Positions 34,199 to 42,957 of a DNA stretch of 64,000 bases are shown piece by piece (within the stretch, counting starts at the first letter, position 1; each line of letters opens with the position of its first letter). Below the pieces are notes generated by a model, which saw only the letters and a list, made by a program, of their open reading frames with translations, had not been told where the DNA came from and did not search any database. This DNA is from Flavobacteriales bacterium (GTDB lineage Bacteria > Bacteroidota > Bacteroidia > Flavobacteriales_F > PHOS-HE28): contig JAMLHB010000002.1 in NCBI GenBank assembly GCA_023957375.1, positions 806,001 to 870,000 on the forward strand, in the 5' to 3' direction. Made by a program: the position numbers and the translations under genes.

Positions 34199-35461
34199 TC
34201 ATTTCCCGCGAATGATCTCCACCGGGTCCACGTGCGCAGCCTTGCGGGCCGGGAAGAAGCCCGCGACCCAAGTGGTGGCCAAGGCAAAGCTCACCGCGAT
34301 CAGGTAGTATTTCACGTTATAGTCCACCGGGAAGGTGGTGACCGTGGGCAGCGCGGCGGTGTTGAAGGGGACGTTGTCGATGATGTGCTGCAGGGTGATG
34401 CCCAGGACCAATCCGCCGGCGGCGCCCACCACGCCGATGATCATGCTAAGCAGCAGGAAAATGCGCCGCACGTCGCTGCCATTGAAGCCGGTGGCCTTGA
34501 GGATTGCGATGGTGTCCAGCTTCTCGTAGATGATCATGTTCAGGATGTTGTAGATGCCGAAGCCGGCCACAATGAGCAGCACCACGCCCACGGCATAGCT
34601 GATGATGCTGCGTACATCGCTGCCGGTCTCGAACTGGGCATTGGCGGTCTGGATGTCGGTGGCCTGCACCCTGAACCGCGCGGCCAGCTCGCGGGCCATG
34701 GCCGGGGCAGCGTTGAGGTCGTGCAGCTTCACGTTGATGTCGGTGTAGTAGCTGGGTGGCCGCTGCAGCAGTTTTTGCACGGTCTTGATGTTGGCGTAGC
34801 TCTGCACCTTGTCGTACTCGGCAATGCCGCTTTGGAAGAAGCCCGCCACGCGCAGCATGGTGCGGTCGCCGGTGGCGGTGGTCACCTGCACCAGGTCGCC
34901 GATGCGGGCGGCCATCAGGTCGGCCAGGCCCTTGCCCAGCACAATGGTGTTGTTGCCCGTGGCGATGTCGTAGGGGTCGCCTTCCACTAAGTAGTCCTGG
35001 AACATGTAGTACTGCACCTCCTTCATCACGTCCACGCCAAATACTTGGCCCGTGAGGTCGGTGGTGCCCACATTGAAGAGCACCTGGGCCACTAAGCGCG
35101 GTGTTACGGAGAGCACACGCGGATCCTTTTCCAGCGCGCCCATGATGGCGGTGGCGTTGCGCAGGCGCGGCAGGTCATCCTTGGGTTTCACGGACCGGAT
35201 GAAGTTGTATGCGGCCGTATCGCCGTGATGGGCTTCAGCGATATCCACGGGCTGTTTGGGTGAAATGTGCAGTTCGTTGAAGAGGCGGATGTGCGGGGTG
35301 CGGTTGAGGATGAGGCCGTCCAGGAGGTGGTTCAGGCCGTTCATGAACCCGAGCAGGGCCACGAACATGGCGATGCTGAAGGTGACGCCGCCGGCGGCCA
35401 CGATGCTCTGGCGCAGCTTGGCGCGCAAGAGGGTGACGGCGATGGAGGCGAGCAGGCGCAT
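34199..35461 (-). CDS. ABC-type permease, FtsX/LolE/MacB family
   Basis: 420 residues. One N-terminal membrane segment (about 20-45), an extracytoplasmic domain, and three C-terminal segments (about 285-312, 330-360 and 385-405) match the FtsX-type permease plan (PF12704 plus PF02687). The final VDPVEIIRGK is the usual tail of MacB/LolE-like permeases. Together with the upstream adaptor it should form part of an efflux or lipoprotein-handling complex. No ATPase gene is next to it, so the ATPase must be supplied from elsewhere. Gap to the adaptor is 9 bases. Confidence 0.88.
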   Translation of the reverse strand: MRLLASIAVTLLRAKLRQSIVAAGGVTFSIAMFVALLGFMNGLNHLLDGLILNRTPHIRLFNELHISPKQPVDIAEAHHGDTAAYNFIRSVKPKDDLPRLRNATAIMGALEKDPRVLSVTPRLVAQVLFNVGTTDLTGQVFGVDVMKEVQYYMFQDYLVEGDPYDIATGNNTIVLGKGLADLMAARIGDLVQVTTATGDRTMLRVAGFFQSGIAEYDKVQSYANIKTVQKLLQRPPSYYTDINVKLHDLNAAPAMARELAARFRVQATDIQTANAQFETGSDVRSIISYAVGVVLLIVAGFGIYNILNMIIYEKLDTIAILKATGFNGSDVRRIFLLLSMIIGVVGAAGGLVLGITLQHIIDNVPFNTAALPTVTTFPVDYNVKYYLIAVSFALATTWVAGFFPARKAAHVDPVEIIRGK

Positions 35462-35470
35462 GGCCGCACG

Positions 35471-36559
35471 TCAGGGCTTGTAGATGGGCGTGGTGGCGGT
35501 GATGCCGTCGAGGATTTCCACCTGCTCCATGTCGCGCGCGCCGACCTTCACCGGTGTTTTTTCATCCTTGCCGGTGATCACGTAGGCGCCGTCCACGATG
35601 TATGCCGCAGGCACCAGCAGGGCGTGCGGCTTGGTGCGCTGTACGATGCTCGCTTCCACGGTGAGGTTGGGGTAGAGCACGGGCGGCCGCTTGGTGAAGC
35701 GGGCATCCACCTGGAAGGTGCGCGAGCGCTCGTTCATCAGGGGGATAATGCGAGTGACCTCCGCCTCAAACGCGGTGTCGGCGTAACTGTCCAGGGTGAT
35801 CAGCACGCGCTGGCCCGGCTTTACCAGGCGGATGTCGAATTCGTCCACTTCCAGTTCCAGGTAGAGGTCAAGTGCGCTGCCCACCACGGCCACGGGGCGT
35901 TGGGGCGTGGCCAGTTCGCCGGGCTCGATCATCAAGTCGTACACAATGCCGTCGATCAGGCTTTTGGGCTGGTGGTCCGTGTTTCCTGCGGAAGCACTGG
36001 CGGCGTTGTTGCGGGCCACATCGAGCTGGGTGCGCAGCTGGGCGCGGTTTTCGGCGAGGGCCTTTCGCGCCATGTCGTAGTTGGCGCGGCTGGTGGTGTA
36101 GGCCAGTTGGCGTTGGTCCAATTCATTGCGGCTGCCGATGCCCTTGTCCCAAAGTGCTTGTTGCCGTTGGTAGTTGATGCTGTCCAATGAAAACTTGTCG
36201 CGGGCCTGGTCCACGGCGGCGCGCAGGCGGGTGAGCACGGGCCCGTCGTCGCTGGCGTTGCGCTCCAGCAGCTGCAGTTGCGCCTCGGCGCTTCCCGTGG
36301 CGAAGCTGCTGGTGCGGTCATCGATGCGCATCAGCGGTTGCCCGGCCTTCACGGTGTCGCCCTCCTTTACCAGCAGGGCCAGCACATTGCCGCTTACGGT
36401 GGGGTACACCTGGTATTGCCCCTGGGCTTTCACCATACCGCTCGCGTACACGCTTTCGGTGATGGGGCCTTCCTTGGGAGTGATGCTTTCACGGTCAGTG
36501 CCGCAACCAGCTGCAATGGCCGCCACCAGCACTGTTGTGGCCCAGGCATGTGCGTTCAT
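35471..36559 (-). CDS. Periplasmic adaptor (membrane fusion) lipoprotein, HlyD/MacA-like
   Basis: 362 residues. The start at 36559 gives a lipoprotein signal with lipobox ending AAGC (near residue 18). Barrel-sandwich lipoyl halves (GNVLALLVKEGDTVKAGQPL and the return strand GELATPQRPVAVVG), a coiled-coil hairpin between (about 100-190) and a beta-barrel domain are visible. It links an inner-membrane transporter to an outer-membrane channel. The next gene, 9 bases on, is the permease; an outer-membrane TolC-like gene and ATPase are not in the cluster. Confidence 0.9.
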   Translation of the reverse strand: MNAHAWATTVLVAAIAAGCGTDRESITPKEGPITESVYASGMVKAQGQYQVYPTVSGNVLALLVKEGDTVKAGQPLMRIDDRTSSFATGSAEAQLQLLERNASDDGPVLTRLRAAVDQARDKFSLDSINYQRQQALWDKGIGSRNELDQRQLAYTTSRANYDMARKALAENRAQLRTQLDVARNNAASASAGNTDHQPKSLIDGIVYDLMIEPGELATPQRPVAVVGSALDLYLELEVDEFDIRLVKPGQRVLITLDSYADTAFEAEVTRIIPLMNERSRTFQVDARFTKRPPVLYPNLTVEASIVQRTKPHALLVPAAYIVDGAYVITGKDEKTPVKVGARDMEQVEILDGITATTPIYKP

Positions 36560-36589
36560 GGGGGCAAATGTCGGGTGCAACGATCTCCC

Positions 36590-37170
36590 AGCCTCAGGGT
36601 CCCCAAGGCTATCGCCTCATAATATCTGGCCAAAACGGGGAATGTTGTGCGACCCTTTCAGGGTCGAACGTCCATTTATCAGGATATTGCTACCATTGGT
36701 GTCCGGGATAAGCATCGGCATAGGTCGGAACGCCCTGCCCTGTATGGAAATGGATGGGGCGTGCAACGAAGCTCCCCGGGGCAGGAACACCGGCTGCGAC
36801 ACCCTCCGGGGTCGAATACCATGCGGTGGGCAAATGCTACAAGCTGCGACCCCTCCGGGGTCAAGAACCCAGCGTCAACAAAGGGGCCTGACCCCGGAGG
36901 GGTCAAAGCGTATAGACTAACAGGCCCGTGTGCGCGCCGACCCCGGAGGGTGTCGCAGCCGGTGTTGGGATGTTGTCCCAGACGCCAGTGATATTGCTAC
37001 GATGTTTGACCCCGCCGGGGTCAATTCAAGAGATGCCGGAACGCGACCCCGAAGTGGGGCACACAGCGTAGAACCCGCATTCCGCCAGGCAATCGACCCT
37101 GAAAGGGTCGCACACCAAGGGAACCTCAACATGGATGATAAGAGGCGATAGCCCTGTCAGGGCCCCTTCG
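36590..37170. repeat. Array of GC-rich palindromes (GACCC..GGGTC type)
   Basis: About eight short palindromes at irregular 45-130 base spacing, for example 36650-36666, 36796-36815, 36845-36863, 36889-36906, 36938-36957, 37008-37022, 37044-37060 and 37094-37111. Cores alternate between CGACCCTTTCAGGGTCG and GACCCCGGAGGGGTC forms. The outer edges carry an inverted GGCTATCGCCTC (about 36607-36618 and 37145-37156). No gene lies inside. The array fills the gap between the divergent adaptor and RidA genes. Confidence 0.85.
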
Positions 37171-37234
37171 GGAGACCACTGAGGGAGCAAAGCACCGATC
37201 CGCATAATGCCGCGTGTTCCCCACCTTTACGCCC

Positions 37235-37645
37235 ATGGATTCCTTCTCCTCGTCCCAAGCCCCCGAGCCCGTAGGCCACTACCCGCATGCCCGGCGCGTG
37301 GGCGATCTGCTCTTCCTCAGCGGCGTGGGGCCGCGGTCGCGTGGCACGAAGAAGATACCCGGCGTGGAGCTGGATGCTGATGGGAACATCGTTTCCTACG
37401 ACATCGAAACGCAGGTGCGCAGCGTGTTCCAGAACGTGAAGTGGATCCTGGAGGATGCCGGTTCCTCGTGGGAAAAGATCGTGGACGTAACCGTCTTCCT
37501 CACCAACATGAAGGACGATTTCGCCACCTACAACCGGCTGTGGAAGGAGTACTTCGAGAAGGACCCGCCGTGCAGGACCACCTTGGAGATCAACTGCCTG
37601 CCCACGCCGATCGCCATTGAATTGAAGGTGGTGGCGACGGCGTGA
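37235..37645 (+). CDS. RidA/YjgF/2-aminomuconate deaminase-like protein
   Basis: 136 residues of the RidA superfamily: YPHARRVGDLLFLSGVGP near the start, QVRSVFQNVKWILEDAG, VDVTVFLTNM, and the C-terminal RTTLEINCLPTPIAIELKVVA with the conserved Arg that holds the substrate carboxylate. RidA enzymes hydrolyse reactive enamine/imine intermediates; the G..P...G..K insertion fits the 2-aminomuconate-deaminase-like branch. It stands alone. ATG 37235 is chosen because upstream codons are not conserved-looking. Confidence 0.88.
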   Translation: MDSFSSSQAPEPVGHYPHARRVGDLLFLSGVGPRSRGTKKIPGVELDADGNIVSYDIETQVRSVFQNVKWILEDAGSSWEKIVDVTVFLTNMKDDFATYNRLWKEYFEKDPPCRTTLEINCLPTPIAIELKVVATA

Positions 37646-37928
37646 GAGGCATGGTGCAGCACGGATCATGCTCGTTTGGTGGTTGATCGATCACCAAAAA
37701 GCCTTCAGAACCTGGATCACTTCACCGGCCATGGCAGCAGCGCTGCCCATGGTGGCGACGCCCGGCAACAATGGGCCACTACAGCACACTGGACCAACGA
37801 ACCATGCGCACAGGGCGAACTTGGGCCGGTCGGCATTCTTCCCAATCGGTCCAATGACTTGGAAGCAAGCACCAGGTCCGGCCACGGCCATCCGGGCCAC
37901 TGGCGAAAGCACTTGAAACCATCCAGGT

Positions 37929-40900
37929 TCAGCTTTTCTCCAGCGACACCTTGCAGACCGTTTGTCCGTCCAGCTGCAGTTCGTGGACGATGGCATCGGC
38001 GGGCAGGTCTTTCACCAATAGGCCATCAGCGGGCGTGGTGGCTAAGGTTTCAGAAAGGATGGTGGCGGCATGCGCGTTGACCGCTTGTTCCAACGGCCCA
38101 CCCCCGTTGCGCAGGATGTGCAGCTCGATCCGGTCGGTGACTTCCAAGCCGGTCTCTTTCCGCAAGGTTTGAATGCGGCTCACCAGTTCCCGCGCAAGAC
38201 CTTCCCGCACCAGTTCATCATCCAAGGTGATGTCCAAGGCCACGGTTAAGGCGCCGTCGCTGGCCACGCTCAGCCCGGGCACGGCTTCGGCGGTGATCTC
38301 CACCTCCTCGCGCAGCAGTTCCACCGGTTGGCCTTCCACGGAAAGCGGCAACCTCCCGTTGGCCTCCAGTTCGGCGATCTGCGCCTGGCTGAAGCCGTTC
38401 ACGGCCGCAGCCACGCCCTTCATCAGCTTGCCCATGCGGGCACCGAGCTTCTTGAAGTCGGGTTTGATCTTCTTGGTGAGCTTGCCCGCGTTGGCGTCCA
38501 GGACCTCCATCTCCTTCACGTTCACCTCGCCGAGCACCAGTTCGCGCACGGCCTCCAAGCGTTCGCGCATGGCGGCATCGGTGACGGGCACCAGCATCTT
38601 GCGCAGGGGCTGGCGCACGCGGTGGCCTTCCTTCTTGCGGATGCTGAGCACCAGCGAGGTGAGCTTCTGCGCCAGGGCCGTGCGCTGCTCCAGTTCGGTG
38701 TCGATCAGCGCTTCGTCGTGCTTGGGCCAATCGCTCAGGTGGACGCTTGTTCCACAGAGGTCGCGGTACAGGCGGTCGCTGAAGAAGGGCGCGATGGGCG
38801 CGCTGAGCCGGGCCACCACCTCCAAGCAGCGGTGCAGGGTTTGGAAGGCGGCCAGCTTGTCCGGGCCCAGCTCCCCTTTCCAGAAGCGGCGTCGGTTCAG
38901 GCGCACGTACCAGTTGCTGAGGTCCTCCACCACGAAATCCTGGATGGCGCGTGCGGCTTGCGTGGGCTCATATTCCGCGAAGCTGGCCTCCGCTTGCTGC
39001 ATCACGCTGTTCAGGCGGGAAAGGATCCAGCGGTCGCTCTCGGTCAATGCGCCCTCACCCCCGGCCCCTCTCCGAGGGAGAGGGGAGTTGCCCTCATCCC
39101 CCGGGCCCTTCGACGGGCCCTTCGACGAGCTCAGGGCAGCATATCCATCAATGTTGGCGTAGAGCGCGAAGAAGTTGTAGGTGTTGAAGAGCGCACGGAA
39201 GAATTTGCGCTGCACTTCGGTGATGCCGTCGGCGTCGAACTTCAGGTTGTCCCACGGCGAGGCGTTGCTGATCATGTACCAGCGCACGGCGTCGGCGCCG
39301 TACTGGTCCAGGGTTTTGAACGGGTCCACGGCGTTGCCTAAGCGCTTGCTCATCTTCTGGCCGTTCTTATCCAGCACTAAGCCGTTGCTCACCACGGCCT
39401 TGTAGGCCACTTGGTCAAAGACCAGCGTGCTGATGGCGTGCAGCGTGTAGAACCAGCCGCGGGTCTGGTCCACGCCCTCGGCGATGAAATCCGCCGGGTA
39501 GCTGGCATTGAACGGCGCGTTGAACGGACGCGGGTCGCCGGCCTTCAGCTTAGCATAGTCCAAGCCCCATTGCGCGTAGGGCATGCTGCCGCTGTCGAAC
39601 CACACGTCGATGAGGTCGCTTTCGCGTTGCATGGGCTTTCCGCCGGGGCTCACCAAGGTGATGCGGTCCACGTAGGGCTTGTGCAGGTCGATGGCGTCAT
39701 ACTGCGCCGCAGTGGGCTTTTTCGGGTCGAAGTCCTTCAGCGGATCCTCGGCCATTACGCCGGCCTTCACCGCGCGGGCGATCTCCGTTTTCAGCTCCGC
39801 CACCGTGCCGATGCACAGCTCCTCGCTGCCGTCGGCGGTGCGCCAGATGGGCAGCGGGATGCCCCAGTAGCGGCTGCGGCTCAGGTTCCAGTCCTGCAGG
39901 TTTTCCAGCCAATTGCCGAAGCGGCCCGTGCCGGTGCTTTCGGGCTTCCAGCGGATGGTCCTGTTCAGCTCCGCCATGCGCTCCTTGGCGGCGGTGGCGC
40001 GCACGAACCAACTGTCCAACGGATAGTAGAGGATAGGCTTGTCGGTGCGCCAGCAGTGCGGGTAGTTGTGCTCGTACTTCTCCACTTTGAAGGCGCGCCC
40101 TTCGGTCTTCAGCTTGATGGCGATGCGCTCGTCCACGCTGAGGTATTTGTCGCGGCCCTGCTTTTTCGCTTCGGCTTCGCGCTCCCCATCGCTGAGGTAT
40201 TCGGCCTTCACGTACTCGCCGGCGAAGTCGGTGACCTCAGGTTTGAAGCGGCCTTGCAGGTCCACCAAGGTGAGCGAGCCGATGCCGTGCTGGCGTGCCA
40301 CGCGCATGTCGTCCGCGCCGAAGCTGGGTGCGGTGTGTACCACGCCGGTACCGTCCTCGGTGGTCACGAAATCGCCACCGATCACCTGGAAGGCATCGCC
40401 GTCGGTGGGCTGGGCGTAGGGCAGCAGTTGCTCGTAGCGGATGCCTTCCAACTGGTGGCCGAGGAATTCGCCGTCGAGCGTCCAGGGGATGTGTTTCCCG
40501 TCCTTCTTGTAGTCCTCAAAAGAGGCCCCTTGGTCAGCCTCTTTGAAGTACGCGCCCAGCCGCGATTTCGCCAACACCACGGTCTGTGGCGCGTGGGTGT
40601 AAGGGTTGAAGGTCTTTACGCGAACGTACTCCAGCTTGGGACCCACGGTGAGCGCGGTGTTGCTGGGGAGCGTCCACGGCGTCGTGGTCCACGCCAACAC
40701 GAACACTTCGCCAAAGGCGCCCTTGAACAGGAATTCGCTTTGCTCGTTGCGGATCACCTTGAACTGCGCCACCACGGTGGTGTCCTTCATCGGCTTGTAG
40801 GTGCCGGGCTGGTTCAGTTCGTGGCTGCTGAGGCCCGTGCCGGCCGCAGGACTGTAGGGCTGGATGGTGTAGCCCTTGTACAGCAGGTCCTTTTCATACA

Positions 40901-41402
40901 GTTTCTTCAGGAGCCACCACACGCTTTCGATGTAGGGGGTCTTGTACGTCACGTACGGGTGCTCCATGTCCAACCAGAAGCCGATGCGCTCGGTGAGGTC
41001 GTTCCAGATGTCCGTGTAGCGCATCACGGCCTCCTTGCATTGGCGGTTGTAGTCCTCCACCGAAATGCTCCGGCCGATGTCCTCCTTGGTGATGCCGAGC
41101 TCCTTTTCCACGCCGAGCTCCACGGGCAGGCCGTGCGTGTCCCAGCCGGCCTTGCGGTCCACGCGCTTGCCCTGCTGCGTTTGGAACCGGCAGAAAATGT
41201 CCTTGATGGTGCGGGCCATCACATGGTGGATGCCCGGCAGACCGTTGGCGCTGGGCGGACCTTCGTAGAACACGAACGGCGGCGCGTCCTTGCGCAGCTC
41301 CAGGCTTTGGCCGAAGGTGTCCTCCGCCTCCCACTGCTTCAGGATCTCCGCCGCCACGTGGGGCAGGTCCAGTTCATCGTATTGCGGGAAATGCTTGGCC
41401 AT
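37929..41402 (-). CDS. ileS: Isoleucyl-tRNA synthetase
   Basis: 1157 residues, class I synthetase. The HIGH-like site is in PPSANGLPGIHHVMAR (near residue 50), the KMSKR loop is KNGQKMSKRLGN (near 683), and the editing domain lies between. Length and GLPGIHH form match the large Bacteroidota type. At about residues 755-785 there is an in-frame stretch SKGPSKGPGDEG then PLPRRGAGGEG encoded by dispersed-repeat DNA (39050-39140), inserted between the catalytic core and the anticodon-binding domain. The start at 41402 gives MAKHFPQYDELDLP; a -7 box TACCTTTG lies 21 bases upstream. No T-box leader is seen. Confidence 0.96.
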   Translation of the reverse strand: MAKHFPQYDELDLPHVAAEILKQWEAEDTFGQSLELRKDAPPFVFYEGPPSANGLPGIHHVMARTIKDIFCRFQTQQGKRVDRKAGWDTHGLPVELGVEKELGITKEDIGRSISVEDYNRQCKEAVMRYTDIWNDLTERIGFWLDMEHPYVTYKTPYIESVWWLLKKLYEKDLLYKGYTIQPYSPAAGTGLSSHELNQPGTYKPMKDTTVVAQFKVIRNEQSEFLFKGAFGEVFVLAWTTTPWTLPSNTALTVGPKLEYVRVKTFNPYTHAPQTVVLAKSRLGAYFKEADQGASFEDYKKDGKHIPWTLDGEFLGHQLEGIRYEQLLPYAQPTDGDAFQVIGGDFVTTEDGTGVVHTAPSFGADDMRVARQHGIGSLTLVDLQGRFKPEVTDFAGEYVKAEYLSDGEREAEAKKQGRDKYLSVDERIAIKLKTEGRAFKVEKYEHNYPHCWRTDKPILYYPLDSWFVRATAAKERMAELNRTIRWKPESTGTGRFGNWLENLQDWNLSRSRYWGIPLPIWRTADGSEELCIGTVAELKTEIARAVKAGVMAEDPLKDFDPKKPTAAQYDAIDLHKPYVDRITLVSPGGKPMQRESDLIDVWFDSGSMPYAQWGLDYAKLKAGDPRPFNAPFNASYPADFIAEGVDQTRGWFYTLHAISTLVFDQVAYKAVVSNGLVLDKNGQKMSKRLGNAVDPFKTLDQYGADAVRWYMISNASPWDNLKFDADGITEVQRKFFRALFNTYNFFALYANIDGYAALSSSKGPSKGPGDEGNSPLPRRGAGGEGALTESDRWILSRLNSVMQQAEASFAEYEPTQAARAIQDFVVEDLSNWYVRLNRRRFWKGELGPDKLAAFQTLHRCLEVVARLSAPIAPFFSDRLYRDLCGTSVHLSDWPKHDEALIDTELEQRTALAQKLTSLVLSIRKKEGHRVRQPLRKMLVPVTDAAMRERLEAVRELVLGEVNVKEMEVLDANAGKLTKKIKPDFKKLGARMGKLMKGVAAAVNGFSQAQIAELEANGRLPLSVEGQPVELLREEVEITAEAVPGLSVASDGALTVALDITLDDELVREGLARELVSRIQTLRKETGLEVTDRIELHILRNGGGPLEQAVNAHAATILSETLATTPADGLLVKDLPADAIVHELQLDGQTVCKVSLEKS

Positions 41403-41423
41403 TGCGGATTTTCTACGGGGCCG

Positions 41424-41431
41424 CAAAGGTA
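41424..41431 (-). promoter_or_regulatory. -7 promoter box of ileS
   Basis: TACCTTTG on the minus strand, 21 bases before the ATG at 41402; short leader, no room for a T-box. No -33 TTG identified. Confidence 0.5.
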
Positions 41432-41525
41432 AACCGCCGTATAGGGTTTACGCTCCACGCGCGTGTGGCCCTAACGGTGGCATAGGCCGTTTACTTCCCG
41501 GAGCATGCGCCCGCCTTGACCGGTT

Positions 41526-41657
41526 ACATAACGGTTTCGGGCTTTGCGTTCGGGCGGGTTTCGGAGCACAAAACTGTCTGCCAGCACTGAACTTGAATAG
41601 AAGCACAAAGCTCCAAGTTTGCACATCAGCCCGCCTGACGCAAAACCCGTGTTAGCG
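41526..41657. repeat. attC-like recombination site 1 (long hairpin)
   Basis: About 132 bases that fold into one long hairpin. Outer arms 41538-41558 and 41630-41649 pair at most positions; an inner stem pairs ACTTG with CAAGT and AGC with GCT around ACAAA. The edges are ACATAAC (41526-41532) and GTTAGCG (41651-41657), close to RYYYAAC and GTTRRRY boxes of integron attC sites. The right edge lies 23 bases from the stop of the UDG-like gene, as expected for a cassette read on the minus strand. Confidence 0.6.
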
Positions 41658-41679
41658 GTTCGGGCTTCTGTTCTTCTCG

Positions 41680-42381
41680 TCATAGTTGTCGGAATTGTTC
41701 AGCGTTAATAATGTTTTGAAGCAAGCTGTATGAAGCAGAAGGTGCTGTCCGTGACGATGGATGATAGAAGTCAATTACTTTGGCATTTTTGTGTCTGCCG
41801 ATTGCAATTCCGTAACCACTATTAACCCAATTTACTTTTGGAAAAAGTCCGTTGCGAAGTTCTTTCCAAGAAGTTCCGGTAATTATGATGTCTGGCGAAA
41901 TGATGTCAATTTGTTGATGTAAAAAGTCAAAGTTCTTTTCTAAATGCTCCATCATTCGGTCGTATTCAGAGTTTCCAAGTCCACCCGATTTTTTAATGTT
42001 CATAAAGGCTATACTTTGGATTGCTTTATGAGCAGAACCTTTATTTGTCCAAATGTTGTCATACTGCGGAAAGTTGTTAAGAAGTCCAAAGCTCCATTCG
42101 GAAATGCGATAAGAAAAAGTGTAAGCAATTTCTTCACGCCACCATTCTCTAAAATCGCCTGCGTCTTGGTTAGGATTGTTCGGTTCTTTGGCAATGAACA
42201 AAACCTTTGTCGGGGCAGATAAGAATTGTTGCTCGTCCACAATACCGTCCTTAACGAACTTGCCTTGATATTCGGGAATGGTGTTTTCCCACTTGTCAAA
42301 CAAGTCGTTAAGCAAATCGGTTTTGTTTGTTGTTGTCTGCTTAAAGTCCACCTTGAATTTCAACTTTTTGTTGGTTACCAC
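41680..42381 (-). CDS. Uracil-DNA glycosylase superfamily-like protein (cassette cargo)
   Basis: 233 residues, AT-rich unlike the surrounding genome. Segment LFIAKEPNNPNQ (61-72) resembles the UDG-fold motif 1 strand, SPDIIITGT (162-170) the central strand, and DFYHPSSR (204-211) the HPS motif 2. The typical water-activating residue of classical UDGs is not certain, so glycosylase activity is unproven; DNA/RNA base recognition is one option. The only in-frame start is GTG 42381, overlapping the zinc-ribbon gene by 41 bases, so the two are translated together. Confidence 0.65.
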   Translation of the reverse strand: MVTNKKLKFKVDFKQTTTNKTDLLNDLFDKWENTIPEYQGKFVKDGIVDEQQFLSAPTKVLFIAKEPNNPNQDAGDFREWWREEIAYTFSYRISEWSFGLLNNFPQYDNIWTNKGSAHKAIQSIAFMNIKKSGGLGNSEYDRMMEHLEKNFDFLHQQIDIISPDIIITGTSWKELRNGLFPKVNWVNSGYGIAIGRHKNAKVIDFYHPSSRTAPSASYSLLQNIINAEQFRQL

Positions 42382-42547
42382 ATTTTGAGCAACGAAATGA
42401 GGTTGTTAATTTAGAACTTTTGGTAGATGGTGCAGATGTTGAAGTTGTGCTGTTGTCCAAGTTGCCGCATTTTTCACATTTCTTTTTGTAAGAGATTTGC
42501 AGTCCGTTTTGTTTCACGATAACCGCTCCTTGAAGTGCTACTGGCAT
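42341..42547 (-). CDS. Small zinc-ribbon protein (cassette cargo)
   Basis: 68 residues with two CxxC knuckles, CEKCG (24-27) and CSKCG (53-56), forming a probable zinc ribbon. The start MPVALQGAVIVKQNGLQISYKKK is basic. AT-rich like its partner. It precedes and overlaps the UDG-like gene, so the pair is likely one functional unit carried on one cassette. No family name is recognised. Confidence 0.65.
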   Translation of the reverse strand: MPVALQGAVIVKQNGLQISYKKKCEKCGNLDNSTTSTSAPSTKSSKLTTSFRCSKCGNQQKVEIQGGL

Positions 42548-42629
42548 AATTTGTCTGTTTTATTTTTTGCCTACTCTGTTCGGTTTTCAGCTTCCCCGTT
42601 TTTGGTCGGGACTGTCGTTACAGCCTGAC

Positions 42630-42732
42630 CGCTAACGGGCCGGCGATAAAACAAGTTGCCGAAGGCAATTTGCCCGAAGGGCGTAGTGACCGAAGGGAAC
42701 GAAGTTTTATTGCCTGTTGGGCGCTGTTAAAT
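42630..42732. repeat. attC-like recombination site 2 (long hairpin)
   Basis: 103 bases. Edges are CGCTAAC (42630-42636) and GTTAAAT (42726-42732; a perfect GTTRRRY). Arms GGCGATAAAAC (42642-42652) and GTTTTATTGCC (42704-42714) pair with one mismatch, and GCCGAAGGC/GCCCGAAGGGC make internal hairpins. CGCTAAC is the exact reverse complement of GTTAGCG at the far edge of cassette A (41651), the relation expected between a cassette edge and its own attC. Confidence 0.65.
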
Positions 42733-42957
42733 GGCGCGTAACCACAGCGTTTCTTTTCCCGGCCGATTCTCTTCTCTATTTGCATTGAGCGGCACTCATT
42801 AAGGGGAGTTGGTTGATTCTCTTTATTTTCAATTACCCCAATCTATTCCATCAAAACCAAGAGACCTTATTTTTCGCCTTTAAGAACTTAGTATTCCCAA
42901 GTTATAGATCAGCATAATAAAACCGTAATCCATCTTGAAATGGTTGTCAATTACAAA
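42733..42957. other. AT-rich non-coding tail of the folP cassette
   Basis: 225 bases between attC-like site 2 and the end of the dihydropteroate synthase gene. No gene or clear terminator seen. Confidence 0.4.

Noticed and set aside
36590..37170. Possible CRISPR array
   Set aside because: The repeated units are palindromes of varying sequence at uneven spacing, with no constant repeat and no cas genes nearby.
39411..41432. Long plus-strand open frame (673 codons) antisense to ileS
   Set aside because: Low-complexity Val/His/Gly/Ala composition and no motifs; ileS on the other strand is certain.
41403..41480. T-box riboswitch before ileS
   Set aside because: The -7 box is only 21 bases from the start codon, leaving no room for a leader.
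41469..41525. Fifth attC-like site
   Set aside because: CTAACGG and GACCGGTTAC give only weak pairing and no matching cassette edge.
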